Assembly: GCA_040081265.1 (NCBI GenBank)
Contig: JBEBGV010000037.1
Location: 1 to 49,000, forward strand
DNA length: 49,000 nt
Direction of reading: 5' to 3'
Source of the DNA: JBEBGV01 sp040081265
GTDB lineage: Bacteria > Acidobacteriota > Vicinamibacteria > Vicinamibacterales > UBA2999
In this document: piece after piece, positions 23,725 to 33,272 of the stretch
Numbering within the stretch: position 1 is the first letter of the stretch
How the letters are laid out: every line of letters starts with the position of its first letter
The notes under the pieces: model-generated
What the model was told of the DNA's origin: nothing
The model's input: the letters and a program-made list of their open reading frames with translations, nothing else
The model's database searches: none
Made by a program: the position numbers and the translations under genes

Positions 23725-26700
23725 CTCACTTGAACCGTGGTGACCGACACGCGGCAGTTGTTGGTCTCGTCCGACTCCCCCACAACGCTGAGGTCGTCCG
23801 TGCACGCCAACAGGTAGTAGAAGCTGAGCGGGGTCCCCGACGGAATCGTGACGGTCTTACTGCCGGTAGACGATGACCCGGCGGAGCGACTCGACACTGA
23901 GCGCGTGCCGGTGAGCAGGATGTCACCCACGGACTTCTCGGTATCGAGCGACAGGTAGTAGCGGGTCGTCGACGAGGCGGCCGACGCCAGCCCCTGATTC
24001 AGGACCGTGTCGGTGACACTGAAGGTGCCACCCGGCGAGGCAGTGGCCGGCGGATTGCTGACCGCAGTCTCCACCAGGTCTGGACCTGTCACCTGCAGCG
24101 TGCCGGCCGAGGCCCGGCAATTATTGTTCTCGTTGGTCTCAATGACTTTGAGCAGGTCATCGGCACACGCCAGCACGTAATAGACGCCCACGGGTGTCGC
24201 GGACGGAACCTTCACGCTCTTGCTTCCGCTCGACGTTGACAATGCCGACCGGCTCGACACGGACCGCGTGCCACTCATGAGAATGTCACCCGCCGACCGC
24301 AGCGCGTCGAGAGACAGGTAGTACCGCGTGGTCGATGAAGCCGCAGTCACGGCCCCCTGATTCAACACGGTGTCGGTGACGCTGAACGATGCACCAGGCG
24401 CGACGGCGGACGGCGGACTGCTCACCGCGGTCTCTACAAGGTCAGGGCCACTCACCTGTCCTGTGCTGGCAGACGCCCGACAGTTGTTGGTCTCGTCTGA
24501 CTCGACGACGGTGTTCAGATCGTCGGCGCAGGCCAGCAGGTAGTAGACGCCGAAGGGTGTCGTCGCGGGAATCGTAACGGTCTTACTTCCAGCTGAACTG
24601 CTGGAGGGCGACCGGCTTGAAACGGAGCGCGTGCCAGTCAACAGAACGTCACCCGCCGACCGTGTCGCGTCCAGCGAGAAGTAATAGCGTGTCGTCGACG
24701 ATCCGGCCGTCGTCAGACCCTGGTTCAACACTGTGTCTGTGACGCTGAATGTGCTGCCTGGCACGGCGGCCGCGGGAGGATTGGTGACGGCCGCCTCGAC
24801 GAGATCCGGCCCACTGACCTGAAGCACACCAGCAGCTGCCCGGCAGTTGTTGGCCTCGTCGGTCTCAGTCACGACGCCGCCATCGTCCGCGCAAGCCAGC
24901 AGCACGTAGGCGCCGAACGGGGTCGCCGTCGGGATCGTCACGGTCTTGCTGCCAGTCGAACTGGCAGACGCCGCCAACGTCGAGATTGAACGAGTGGTGG
25001 ACAACAGGATGTCGCCCGGCGACTTCACTGCATCTAGAGACAAGTAGTACCGCGTTGTTGAGGCGTTCGCCGACGCCCCACCCTGGTTGAGCACTGTGTC
25101 GGTGACGCTGAACGTCGAACCCGCCGTAGCCGACGCGGGTGGGTTGGACACCGCCGTCTCCACAAGATCGGGCGCAGCTTGGTCGAAGGTGGCCGTAACG
25201 CTCCTGTCGGCGCTCATGCTCAGAACGCAGGCGCCCGTTCCTGAACAGTCGCCACTCCAGCCCGTGAACGTCACACCCGTCGAAATCGCCAGGATCAGAG
25301 GCACGCTCGCACCCGGGGGATAGGTGCCAACGCAGTCTCCCGGACACGAGATCTGGCCGTCTGAGCTGATCACCGCCCCGCCTGGTCCAACGACAGCCAC
25401 CTGAAGCAAGGAGTCGGGACTGGGAGGAGGGCAATCCGGATTGCCAGCGCTGACACTGAAATTGTCGAAGGCTACCGTGACGCCGCCGGTCGCGGCGGCA
25501 TTGGCGCTACCGAATTCGAGCGACAAACGCGTGGGGGCGGCACTGGTCGTCCCAGAGCCCAGGAGGACCCAGCCTGCCGCGTTCCTGTAGTAGCCAGCAA
25601 GTGAGGTTCCGCTGCGCACAAGACGCAGCGTGCCGCTCAAGTCGGTTGTGACCACCTGGTCAAGGTGATCCACGAACACCGCGCCGTACATCTCAGAGTT
25701 GCCGCTGAAGCGATAGGGCCCAGGCGAACCACTTGGTCCCGAGCCCAGGTCGATCATCTTCATCTGAATGGTGTGACGATTGTTCGCGGGCCAATTGAGC
25801 AATGCGTAGTCCACCGAGATGTCGAAATCGCCGACCAACAGACAGGCACTGGCAATGCCCGTCCCTCCGTTGCCTGCACCCATGGTCATTTCCACCCGAC
25901 CATTTGCCAGGGTCACTGTCCCGGCTGAGCCGACCACGGGCGGATCCTGCACGCGCCACTGCTGTCCCAGCATTCCAGAATCGAAGTCGTCGTGGATCGG
26001 AATGGGTACATCGGGGACCGTCACATCGATCGTGACGCTCGCGGTCGCCGTGGTGAAGTTCGTCGTGTCGGTCGGCGTGAACAACACTGACAGCGTTTGC
26101 GTGGCACCGACGTTCAGGACCGTGCCAAAGGAGGGCGAGTAGACGAGGGTTCCGACAACCGATGCGGACGCGTTCAACTGTGTGGCCGTGAGAGCCGTGC
26201 CTGAAACAATGGAGGCAGGGCTTGCCCAAGTGACAATTGGAGTCGTTTTTGCGTTGACTGTCAGCGTAGCTAGCTGGCTCAATTGGCTCGCCGAGGCGGT
26301 CTGAACAACGACCGCGTACCTGCCGGCCTGGCCTAGCGTAACCCCGACCAAGGTGAGAGACGGGCTCGTCTCGCCGGGAATGTCCACGCCCTCGAACCGC
26401 CATTGATAGCTGAACGGGCCGTCTCCTGCTGCCGCGACGCTGAACGTCACGTCCTCGCCCTGCGCTCTCGTGTCACTGACGGGATGGCTGGCGATCAAGG
26501 GCTGGAACGTGTTCCCCAGAGGGATGAGCGTGCCGGCCCAACCTGCGGCAACGAAAGTGTTGTTGCCGAAAGCGACGCCTCGGAGGTTGTTGGCTGTACC
26601 ACTATTCCTGCTGGTCCAGTTCACACCGTCCTGAGATGTGACGACCCGGCCACTGTTACCAACAGCAACAAACGTCCCGTTGGCGTACGCCACACTGGCG

Positions 26701-29700
26701 AGGTAGTCGCCAACTCCCGACTCGCGTCCTACCCAGTTCACCCCGTCAGGCGAGGTAAGAATCTTCCCGGCCCAGCCGACGGCGACAAACTGCGAGTTTC
26801 CGTACGTCACACTGCCCAGTGCAGTGCCCGCGCCAGGTGGGGTTACCAGACTCCATGTGACGCTATCGCCCGACACGAATGCTTTTCCGTTCTCGGTAAC
26901 AGCTACGAAGGTGTTGTTCCCGAAAGCCACACCCAACAACTCGTCATTGCCATAGGAGGTCCCGAGGACGGTCCAGCTCACCCCGTCCAAGGAGGTGGCG
27001 ATCTTGGTGCCAACCGCCACATGAACGCCCTGACCGTAGGTCACCGCATGCAGGCTGGATATCCCTGGGTCACTCAGGCGGGCTGTCCAGTCTCTTGCGT
27101 TGGGCGAGGTCATGATCCCGCCCCCGTTGGCGCCTGCCGCAACCACCCAGAGACCTCCCCCGTAGTTGACTGCCCTCGGGGAGTAGCCATTCAGACCCAG
27201 CCTACGGGTCCAACTCACCCCGTCCGGAGTGGTCACCACAGTGTTCGCGCCACCGACGGCCACGAATTCGCCTCCGCCAAATCGGATGCCCGAGAAGTTC
27301 TCGTACAGCGGCAATGGGGGCTGCTGGACGTAAGGGTCACTATCGATCCACACATCCGTCTGAGCAGGAAAGAGCACGATCGATTTGTCCGCAGGCGTCG
27401 TCCACCCTGCGATGGGTCTGAACTGGACTGTGTAGGTGGTGAGCGAAGGGACCGGCACAATGTTGCCGCTGTTGTGCCACTCGGTTTCGGTCGTGAGCTT
27501 CCACTGCGCACCGGCGTCTGCCGCGGCCTGCGGAACGATGCTCACCCTGATCGACCCGACTGAACTGCCGGCGCACGCGTTGGTGGTGAACGTCTGGTCG
27601 CTCCCCTGCTGAGTGCCGACGCCGTTCTGGCCGGCGGCGCGGAAGTGGTACGTAGTTCCGCAGGTCAGCCCCCCAACTGAGGCAGACGTTGCCACCTGCG
27701 ACGCGCCGGCACCGAGATTCTGAGAGTTTGTGATGCTTCCGTAGTTCGTCGTCGTCCCGTACTGAAACCACGCGGATGTGGCGCTGCCGTTGGGGTTCAC
27801 CGATCCATTGAGCGTCGCCGTCGTCTGGCTGATCACCGTTGCCGAGCCCGTGGTAACAGTCGGTCCCACTGTGGCGGCCGTCACCAGGATGCTCGCGTCG
27901 TCGATCCGGAAGACCGTGGGGAGCCCCACAGCCGCCGCTCCATCAGTTGTCGCGACGAACTGAAGGCGAACCGTTTGGCCTGCGGAAGCATAGGCCAGCA
28001 GGTTGGCAGAGTATTGGACGTAGCCGGTCGTTTTGTTGAGGTTTGAGAGCGTCGCGATCGTGCCCACGAAGCCGCCGGAGGAGTTCCACAACGACACGTT
28101 CAGGACATCAAAGGGAGTCGTCGTCGATGTCTCCTGCGTCGTGATGTGATACCAGAAGGTCAGCCCAGCTGACGTGGCGCTAGATGGAATCGTCACGGTC
28201 TGAGAGAGCGTGCCGAGCAGTCCGTTTCCGGGTGTGCCGTCGGACTGAGCAAGAAACGCGTAGCCAGGGCAAGTGCGGCAGGTCAGGAACGTCGGGTTTG
28301 TATAGAAGTTACCCGAAGGGTTCCACTCGCTCAGTCCGGACGTGAACGAGCCGTTGGTCAGGAGTTCTAGCCCTGACTGTGTCGAACAGGCACTGGTGGT
28401 GAAGGCCTGGTTGCCGCCGTTTGTGGTGCCATTGCTGTTCTGCCCGCGTGCTCGGTACTGATACGTCGTGCCGCAGCTCAATCCCGTGAGGCTGTAGAAG
28501 TGGCTGGCTGACGCCGCGCCAGAGCCAGCGAGCCCGTATGTCGCCGTGCTGCCGTAGCCAGTTGTTGTTCCGTAGTCGAAGTACAGCGTCGTGCTCGCGC
28601 CATTCGGATTGACCGTGGCGCTCAAGGTCACGCTCGTCTGAGTCAGCGCGCTCACCGCGCCGGTGGTTACCGCTGGTGAGGTCGTCGCTGGCGTCGTGTA
28701 GGTGAACGCTGCGGACTTCGTGGCTGAGTGGCCGTCCGGGTTCTCCACAAAGACGTCGACCGCGCCAGCAGCGTGCGCGGCAGTGACCGCCGTGATCGTT
28801 GTCGAGTTCACGCGAACGACGTTGGCGGCCAGCGCACCGCCGATGCCAACGGATACGCCGGCCTTGAAGTCAGTGCCGGTGATGGTAACGGCTGTGCCCC
28901 CAAGGGTGGTTCCTCCTGAGGGCGAAATACCCGAGACGGACAAGACTGGTTCTACTTCAATCGGCGTCAGGACATAGTCGTAACGAACTCTTGTGAAGTC
29001 GGTGAGCGTGTTGGTCGTCCTCACTCCGATGAAACGCATTCCTGCGTCGGCGGGACCTGGCGTCCACGGGTATGTGGAAGCCCCAATAGTTCCCAACGTC
29101 CTCGCACTTTTCTGCAGAGAGCCGATGTCGCGAATCACTCCGTTAAAAGGATTCGTGTCAGAGTCGAGGAATAACGTGATGGTCTGCGTGGACGTGCGAT
29201 CGGTAAAGTAATAGGGAATCGACAGGCTGCCCCCGACTGAGACTTGGGCAGGCAGCGAGACTACGGGCCCAAACCCAGCGTTGGGCCACAGTTGATCCGG
29301 CGAACTCACCGCCACGCGTGCGCCAGTACCTCCACTTCCCTCTAGATATTCATTCGTCCCGGATAACGGACGGAGGGCCTGCCCTCCAGCAAGACGAGTG
29401 AAGCGAAACCCTGTATCACTGCGAGCCACGGTCCCGTCGTACCATGTCGGCTGAATGACACAGTCGCCGTCATTCAGGGCACTTAGATTTACAGTCCCCT
29501 GATAGTAGGTGTGAACCTCCGAGTGCTCTGAGCACGATGTTCCGGTAACAACGCTCGACAGGTTGTTGTCGTACGCCCCAGGCACCGCCCGTCCGTCTGG
29601 TTGCATACCCGTTCGATAGTAGTTGTCTGCGAAGACTGTGTTCTTGTAGGTTGTAACCTCCCAGTCGTCAGTCAAGAAGGGGTCCCTCGTCACGGGATGT

Positions 29701-30230
29701 GGGTCGAGTGACGTCACCTGTTCAACCACGATGCCGCTTTGCGCGAGTCGATAGGCCAAACGACTGTTTAGCGACGCCCCCCGACTGTGTCCGATCAGGT
29801 GAATGGGCAGTTCTGCCAGGTTGTGTCCAAGGTAGCCGCCGCCAAACAAGAACTGAAACAGAACGTCGGCCACATCTTGAGTAGGAACGGTGTCACTGTC
29901 GAATATCACTTCATTGCTCGCATCCGCCCAGTCGAGAAGCACAATGGCGCTTCCGGATTGCGTGATGTCGATCGTTCCGCCTCCAACTAGGTAGGCCGAA
30001 CTAGTATCAGCGTCATAGCGAACCGTATAAGTCGGAATGCTCCCACCTGCCCGCGCCCTGATGGCGGTCTCCATCTTTGTAACCCATGCGGGAAAGCCAG
30101 GTTCAAACTGAAACCCATGGGTAATGATGGTCAGTCCGACTGGACTAGCTGCCGCACCTTGGGCCGTGTTGGGAGTCTCGTGGGACGTGAGGAGGAGCAA
30201 AGCGGCGAGGAGAACGTGTACTCGTCTCAT
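23721..30230 (-). CDS. Giant secreted lipase-like multidomain protein with four CARDB repeats
   Basis: A 2169-residue exported protein with signal peptide MRRVHVLLAALLLLTSHE; ATG 30230 is chosen for this reason over the longer frame to 30440. Residues about 30-330 are an alpha/beta hydrolase: THGF, nucleophile elbow IGHSRGAS with Ser149, LDPHP near 176 and a His in CSEHSEVHTYY. Then come an IPT/TIG domain, two FN3-like modules (VTLSATVNPNGASTTLYFDY type), and a BNR-like propeller of about seven NNTFVAVG/SQDGVNWT repeats. An Ig-like domain, a LamG-like region, a Bacterial-repeat domain (VTFTGWSGDCSGTGACVLSM) and four CARDB repeats of about 121 residues follow. There is no anchor. It is probably an extracellular lipase or esterase with adhesive modules. 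Confidence 0.8.
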   Translation of the reverse strand: MRRVHVLLAALLLLTSHETPNTAQGAAASPVGLTIITHGFQFEPGFPAWVTKMETAIRARAGGSIPTYTVRYDADTSSAYLVGGGTIDITQSGSAIVLLDWADASNEVIFDSDTVPTQDVADVLFQFLFGGGYLGHNLAELPIHLIGHSRGASLNSRLAYRLAQSGIVVEQVTSLDPHPVTRDPFLTDDWEVTTYKNTVFADNYYRTGMQPDGRAVPGAYDNNLSSVVTGTSCSEHSEVHTYYQGTVNLSALNDGDCVIQPTWYDGTVARSDTGFRFTRLAGGQALRPLSGTNEYLEGSGGTGARVAVSSPDQLWPNAGFGPVVSLPAQVSVGGSLSIPYYFTDRTSTQTITLFLDSDTNPFNGVIRDIGSLQKSARTLGTIGASTYPWTPGPADAGMRFIGVRTTNTLTDFTRVRYDYVLTPIEVEPVLSVSGISPSGGTTLGGTAVTITGTDFKAGVSVGIGGALAANVVRVNSTTITAVTAAHAAGAVDVFVENPDGHSATKSAAFTYTTPATTSPAVTTGAVSALTQTSVTLSATVNPNGASTTLYFDYGTTTGYGSTATYGLAGSGAASASHFYSLTGLSCGTTYQYRARGQNSNGTTNGGNQAFTTSACSTQSGLELLTNGSFTSGLSEWNPSGNFYTNPTFLTCRTCPGYAFLAQSDGTPGNGLLGTLSQTVTIPSSATSAGLTFWYHITTQETSTTTPFDVLNVSLWNSSGGFVGTIATLSNLNKTTGYVQYSANLLAYASAGQTVRLQFVATTDGAAAVGLPTVFRIDDASILVTAATVGPTVTTGSATVISQTTATLNGSVNPNGSATSAWFQYGTTTNYGSITNSQNLGAGASQVATSASVGGLTCGTTYHFRAAGQNGVGTQQGSDQTFTTNACAGSSVGSIRVSIVPQAAADAGAQWKLTTETEWHNSGNIVPVPSLTTYTVQFRPIAGWTTPADKSIVLFPAQTDVWIDSDPYVQQPPLPLYENFSGIRFGGGEFVAVGGANTVVTTPDGVSWTRRLGLNGYSPRAVNYGGGLWVVAAGANGGGIMTSPNARDWTARLSDPGISSLHAVTYGQGVHVAVGTKIATSLDGVSWTVLGTSYGNDELLGVAFGNNTFVAVTENGKAFVSGDSVTWSLVTPPGAGTALGSVTYGNSQFVAVGWAGKILTSPDGVNWVGRESGVGDYLASVAYANGTFVAVGNSGRVVTSQDGVNWTSRNSGTANNLRGVAFGNNTFVAAGWAGTLIPLGNTFQPLIASHPVSDTRAQGEDVTFSVAAAGDGPFSYQWRFEGVDIPGETSPSLTLVGVTLGQAGRYAVVVQTASASQLSQLATLTVNAKTTPIVTWASPASIVSGTALTATQLNASASVVGTLVYSPSFGTVLNVGATQTLSVLFTPTDTTNFTTATASVTIDVTVPDVPIPIHDDFDSGMLGQQWRVQDPPVVGSAGTVTLANGRVEMTMGAGNGGTGIASACLLVGDFDISVDYALLNWPANNRHTIQMKMIDLGSGPSGSPGPYRFSGNSEMYGAVFVDHLDQVVTTDLSGTLRLVRSGTSLAGYYRNAAGWVLLGSGTTSAAPTRLSLEFGSANAAATGGVTVAFDNFSVSAGNPDCPPPSPDSLLQVAVVGPGGAVISSDGQISCPGDCVGTYPPGASVPLILAISTGVTFTGWSGDCSGTGACVLSMSADRSVTATFDQAAPDLVETAVSNPPASATAGSTFSVTDTVLNQGGASANASTTRYYLSLDAVKSPGDILLSTTRSISTLAASASSTGSKTVTIPTATPFGAYVLLACADDGGVVTETDEANNCRAAAGVLQVSGPDLVEAAVTNPPAAAVPGSTFSVTDTVLNQGLTTAGSSTTRYYFSLDATRSAGDVLLTGTRSVSSRSPSSSSAGSKTVTIPATTPFGVYYLLACADDLNTVVESDETNNCRASASTGQVSGPDLVETAVSSPPSAVAPGASFSVTDTVLNQGAVTAASSTTRYYLSLDALRSAGDILMSGTRSVSSRSALSTSSGSKSVKVPSATPVGVYYVLACADDLLKVIETNENNNCRASAGTLQVTGPDLVETAVSNPPATASPGGTFSVTDTVLNQGLASAASSTTRYYLSLDTEKSVGDILLTGTRSVSSRSAGSSSTGSKTVTIPSGTPLSFYYLLACTDDLSVVGESDETNNCRVSVTTVQVR
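23724..25172 (-). repeat. Four tandem ~363-bp CARDB-coding repeats
   Basis: Four in-frame units, each starting PDLVE(T/A)AV.NPP and containing FSVTDTVLNQG and (S/T)TTRYY(L/F)SLD, encode about 121 residues each. The units stay highly similar at DNA level, so unit number may vary by recombination. Confidence 0.85.
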
Positions 30231-30472
30231 ATCTAAGGCTCCAAGCCGCGCAATTTTTCTAGTTGCGAACGGGCGAACCCGCCCCACCTGCGTTCGAAGG
30301 CGCACGCACCTTTGAGGTTGATTTGTTGAGCTTGGTGCAGAGAGTAGTCTGTCCTGCCCACCATTGCGACGCCCGAGATCGTCAAAACATCGGTGTCGGC
30401 CCCACCTACTGACCATCTCAGGCCATGCGCTGCGTCTCAAGCAGGGCGCCGCCTACTTGCTAAGCTGAGCGC
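30231..30472. promoter_or_regulatory. Divergent intergenic region, lower GC
   Basis: A 242-base gap between the giant gene and the metalloprotease remnant, somewhat more AT-rich than its surroundings. It should hold the promoter of the giant gene. I see no clear repeat or convincing promoter pair. Confidence 0.3.
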
Positions 30473-30901
30473 ATGCCCCGCCTGTCTCACCGCGCCGTCA
30501 GCGCGCTGATTGCCGCACTCGTGCTGCTGGCCGGCCCCACGGATCTGTTGGCACAGGGCAGCGCAGCCGTCCCCACGCTCGCCGAGATAGACGCGCCTGC
30601 CGCGCTCGCGCAGGTAGTCGAACGCATCCAACGCACCGACGCGCTCACGCGAGCGGGGCTGACGATGCCCCCGGACATTCGCATCGAGCTGATCCCGGAG
30701 AGCGATCCGCGCGCGGGGGACGTGCCTCGCTGGATTGTCGGGCTCGTCTCAGGCAGGCGCGACATCGTCATCTTTCCGGAACGGGTCGGGTCGCCGCTCG
30801 CGGCCGCGGCATCGAATCCAGACGTCAGGGATCTTGGGATACACGCGGATAGGGCGGTCCACCGCTCGTCGGGTCTAGAGACCCGGCCTATATCTGCATG
30901 A
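30473..30901 (+). pseudogene. Truncated metalloprotease (HExxH region deleted)
   Basis: 142 codons that start with a good signal peptide (MPRLSHRAVSALIAALVLLA, cleavage after LLAQG). They follow the paralogue at 33601-34536 through TLAEIDAPAALAQ, MPPDIRIELIPESDPRAGDV and DIVIFPERVGSP. At this point about 60 residues of the paralogue, including WHEVVHLAL and WFHEGVAMS, are missing. The frame resumes at LAAAASNPDVRDLG and soon runs into a palindromic repeat, which encodes the last residues (GLETRPISA) and the stop. The protein would be exported but lacks its zinc site, so it is called a pseudogene. A reduced secreted product cannot be excluded. Confidence 0.75.
30870..30890. repeat. Palindromic repeat, GGGTCTAGAGACCC stem variant
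   Basis: CGGGTCTAGAGACCCG followed by GCCTA. It belongs to the same family as the CCTACGTAC repeats but with CCTATATCTGCATGA on its right side. The same right flank (CCTACATCTGCATGA) follows the copies at 32773 and 33243, always just upstream of a small coiled-coil gene. Confidence 0.8.
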
Positions 30902-30927
30902 CGGACCGGGCAGTTGTCCGCGGACGA

Positions 30928-30943
30928 TGCTATCGTCGTCGGC
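30928..30943 (+). promoter_or_regulatory. Conserved TGCTATCGTCGTCGGC motif
   Basis: Identical to the motif at 1886 and 32829. It lies 45 bases upstream of ATG 30988. Possible extended -10 element. Confidence 0.4.
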
Positions 30944-30987
30944 ACCGGGGCACGGCGTTGGCAACGATGACTGGACGGAGGTCGAGG

Positions 30988-31314
30988 ATGCCGGACCGGT
31001 CGATCGTCGAACGCGTAGAGATTCTGGAGCAAAGAGTGGAACTGCTGGAGCAATTGCCTGATCGGGTTGCGGCGGTGGAGTCGCAATTAGTTCAACTTCG
31101 CCACGAGATGCGTGTTGGATTTTCTGACATCCGCAGCGAGATGAGCACGATGGGTGCCGGCCTGCGAGCCGAGATGCAGGCGATGGGCGCCGGCCTGCGA
31201 GCCGACATGCAGTCTGGCGACGAAGAGACCCGCCGGTACATGAGGGTCCTCCACGAGGACGTGATCAGCCGGATTTCGGCGATTGGGGAAGGTGGACCTC
31301 CGCGACGGTCATGA
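30988..31314 (+). CDS. Small soluble coiled-coil protein, family member B
   Basis: A 108-residue paralogue of the genes at 1948, 32888 and 33273. It starts MPDRSIVERVEILEQRVELL. Two consecutive 11-residue units (MGAGLRAEMQA, MGAGLRADMQS) precede the common GDEETRRYMRVLHEDVISRI. The unit of 11 predicts a hendecad coiled coil. GAGG precedes the ATG. It lies between the broken metalloprotease and the frameshifted hydrolase. Function unknown. Confidence 0.65.
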   Translation: MPDRSIVERVEILEQRVELLEQLPDRVAAVESQLVQLRHEMRVGFSDIRSEMSTMGAGLRAEMQAMGAGLRADMQSGDEETRRYMRVLHEDVISRISAIGEGGPPRRS

Positions 31315-31327
31315 TGTGGGCGTCACC

Positions 31328-32753
31328 GTGAAGCGGCTTTCGCTCTTTATCACCGGCGTTGCGGTCGCCCTCGTCTGTGGGTGCGCGCCGGGTGCATCCG
31401 CCCCGACGTGGAGGTTTACTGCCGGGCCCTGCGCCGAAGACTTCAGCGGCGTGGCGGCACGCGTCGACTGCGGGACGATGGTCGTGGAGGAGACGCGCGG
31501 TACGACGAACGGCCGAACCGTCGCGTTCCCGATCGTCATCGTCCGCGCCACGGACAGGAGTCCAAAGCCCGATCCGGTGATCTATCTTCACGGCGGGCCG
31601 GGCGGCGACGTGGTTCGCGGGCTCGCCAGCCGGGTGAAGGCCGGACGTCAACCGCTCACGTCCGACCGCGACTGGATCTACTTCGATCAGCGCGGCACCG
31701 GGCAGTCGTCACCGCTCCTCGACTGCGGACAGCTGCCACTCTCTGATGCCGGCGTCACGAGCGACGAGGGCGTGGCGGCGCTGCAGGCGTGCGGGCAGGA
31801 GCTCGCCGGCAAGGGCATTGACCTGTCGCAGTACAACAGCGCAACCATTGCCCTGGACATCCGCGACCTGCGCAGCGCGCTGCGCATTACCACCTACAAC
31901 CTGTTCGGCGTGTCCTACGGCAGCCGTGTCGCCATGGCTGTCATGCAGCATGATCCGGAAGGCCTGCGAGCGGTGGTGCTGGACTCGATCTGGCCGCCCG
32001 ACGGCAACGCGACGGCACCGATGCCTGGCCTGGTCTCGCGCGAGGTGCGTCAGATTCTCAGGTTGTGTGCCGCAGACGCGGCGTGCCGTGGACGCTATCC
32101 CGATCTCGAGCGCCGATTCGATGCGCGTCTCGCCGAGTGGCTGAAGACGCCGGTGGTCACAGACGGCAAGACCTACGCGGCCGATCATGTCGCCGCCTAT
32201 CTGCTCGATGCCGTCTACGACACCGAGGCCGCTCGCGCGCTGCCCCGCTCACTCGAGGCGCTGCTGAACGGGGACTTCTCTGCGCTGGCGAAGTTCCTGG
32301 TGGCGCAGAGCGACTATGTGGAGGGTCAGTTCTTCACCCACATGTGCAAGGAAGAGTTTCCGTTCGAACAGCTTGCGGCGGTCGACGGAGCTCGATCACG
32401 CCGACCCGATCGCCGAGGCCACGGCGCGGGATGTCCGCCGCTTCTTTCCCGTCTGCGACGCCTTCACGGTGGGACCACCCGATCCGGTCGAGAACCAGCC
32501 TCTTGTCAGCGGCATTCCAACGCTTCTGCTCACGGCCGACATCGATGCCGGCTGCCCGGCAGAACTGGCGGCGCGTGCGGTCACACGCCTCTCCCGCGGC
32601 GCGCACTTCAATTTTGCCAACCGCACGCACGGCGTCAGCCGTCAGAGCCCGTGCGCCCGCGCGATGGTCGCCCAGTTCCTGGCCAGCGGCGATCCACGGG
32701 TCGATCCCACATGCCTGCCTGCCGATCAACCGAAGTTCCAGTTCATGTTCTAG
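31328..32753 (+). pseudogene. Lipoprotein alpha/beta-hydrolase (S33 peptidase-like), frameshifted
   Basis: Starts at GTG 31328 (VKRLSLFITGVAVALVCGCA), a lipoprotein-type signal with a Cys near residue 18. The first part has the oxyanion motif YLHGGPGG, DWIYFDQRGTGQSSP and nucleophile elbow FGVSYGSR. The frame is lost at about 32380, after FPFEQLAAVDG. One base further on, the family sequence resumes as ELDHADPIAEATARDVRRFF, and it ends with LLLTADIDAGCP (acid) and NRTHGVS (catalytic His) at stop 32753. A single one-base shift therefore separates nucleophile from acid and base. The intact form would be a periplasmic proline-iminopeptidase/TAP-like hydrolase. A sequencing error is the alternative. 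Confidence 0.8.
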
Positions 32754-32772
32754 CGACGTGGTCCACTCCTCG

Positions 32773-32800
32773 CCGGGTCTAGAGACCCGGCCTACATCTG
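32773..32800. repeat. Palindromic repeat, GGGTCTAGAGACCC stem variant
   Basis: GCCGGGTCTAGAGACCCGGC then CTACATCTG. It is placed just after the frameshifted hydrolase and before coiled-coil gene C. Confidence 0.8.
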
Positions 32801-32828
32801 CATGACCCGGGCAGTTGTCCGCGGACGA

Positions 32829-32844
32829 TGCTATCGTCGTCGGC
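32829..32844 (+). promoter_or_regulatory. Conserved TGCTATCGTCGTCGGC motif
   Basis: Third copy of the motif, 44 bases upstream of ATG 32888. Confidence 0.4.
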
Positions 32845-32887
32845 ACCGGGGCACGGCGTTGGCAACGATGACTGGACGGAGGTCGAG

Positions 32888-33235
32888 ATGCCAGACCGGT
32901 CGATCGTCGAACGCGCAGAAATTCTGGAGCAAAGAGTGGAACTGCTGGAACGATTGCCTGATCGGGTTGCGGCCGTGGAGTCGCAATTAGTTCAACTTCG
33001 CCTCGAGATGCGTGATGGATTTTCTGACATCCGCAGCGAGATGAGCGCGATGGGTGGCGGCCTGCGAGCCGACATGGAGGCGATGGGTGCCAGCCTGCGA
33101 GCCGACATGCAGGCGATAGGAGCGCGAGTCGATGCCGGCGACGAAGAGACCCGCCGGTACATGCGGGTCCTCCACGAGGACGTGATCAGCCGGATTGCGG
33201 CGATTGGGGAAGGTAGACCTCCGCGACGGTCATGA
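32888..33235 (+). CDS. Small soluble coiled-coil protein, family member C
   Basis: A 115-residue paralogue and the longest member. After FSDIRSEMSA come three 11-residue-type units (MGGGLRADMEA, MGASLRADMQA, IGARVDAGDEE), then TRRYMRVLHEDVISRI. It starts MPDRSIVERAEILEQRVELL with GGTCGAG before the ATG. Leader and 3' flank match copy B, showing duplication of a whole unit. Function unknown. Confidence 0.65.
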   Translation: MPDRSIVERAEILEQRVELLERLPDRVAAVESQLVQLRLEMRDGFSDIRSEMSAMGGGLRADMEAMGASLRADMQAIGARVDAGDEETRRYMRVLHEDVISRIAAIGEGRPPRRS

Positions 33236-33242
33236 TGCGGGC

Positions 33243-33270
33243 GCCGGGTCTGGAGACCCGGCCTACATCT
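33243..33270. repeat. Palindromic repeat, GGGTCTGGAGACCC stem variant
   Basis: GCCGGGTCTGGAGACCCGGC then CTACATCTG. It lies immediately before the ATG of coiled-coil gene D with no leader between. Confidence 0.8.
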
Positions 33271-33272
33271 GC

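Noticed and set aside
23724..25172. Regular repeats considered as a CRISPR-like array
   Set aside because: Units are 363 bp, in frame and coding for CARDB domains; no short repeats with unique spacers.
26403..27563. 386-codon plus-strand frame inside the giant gene
   Set aside because: It reads the propeller repeats backwards and has no domain of its own.
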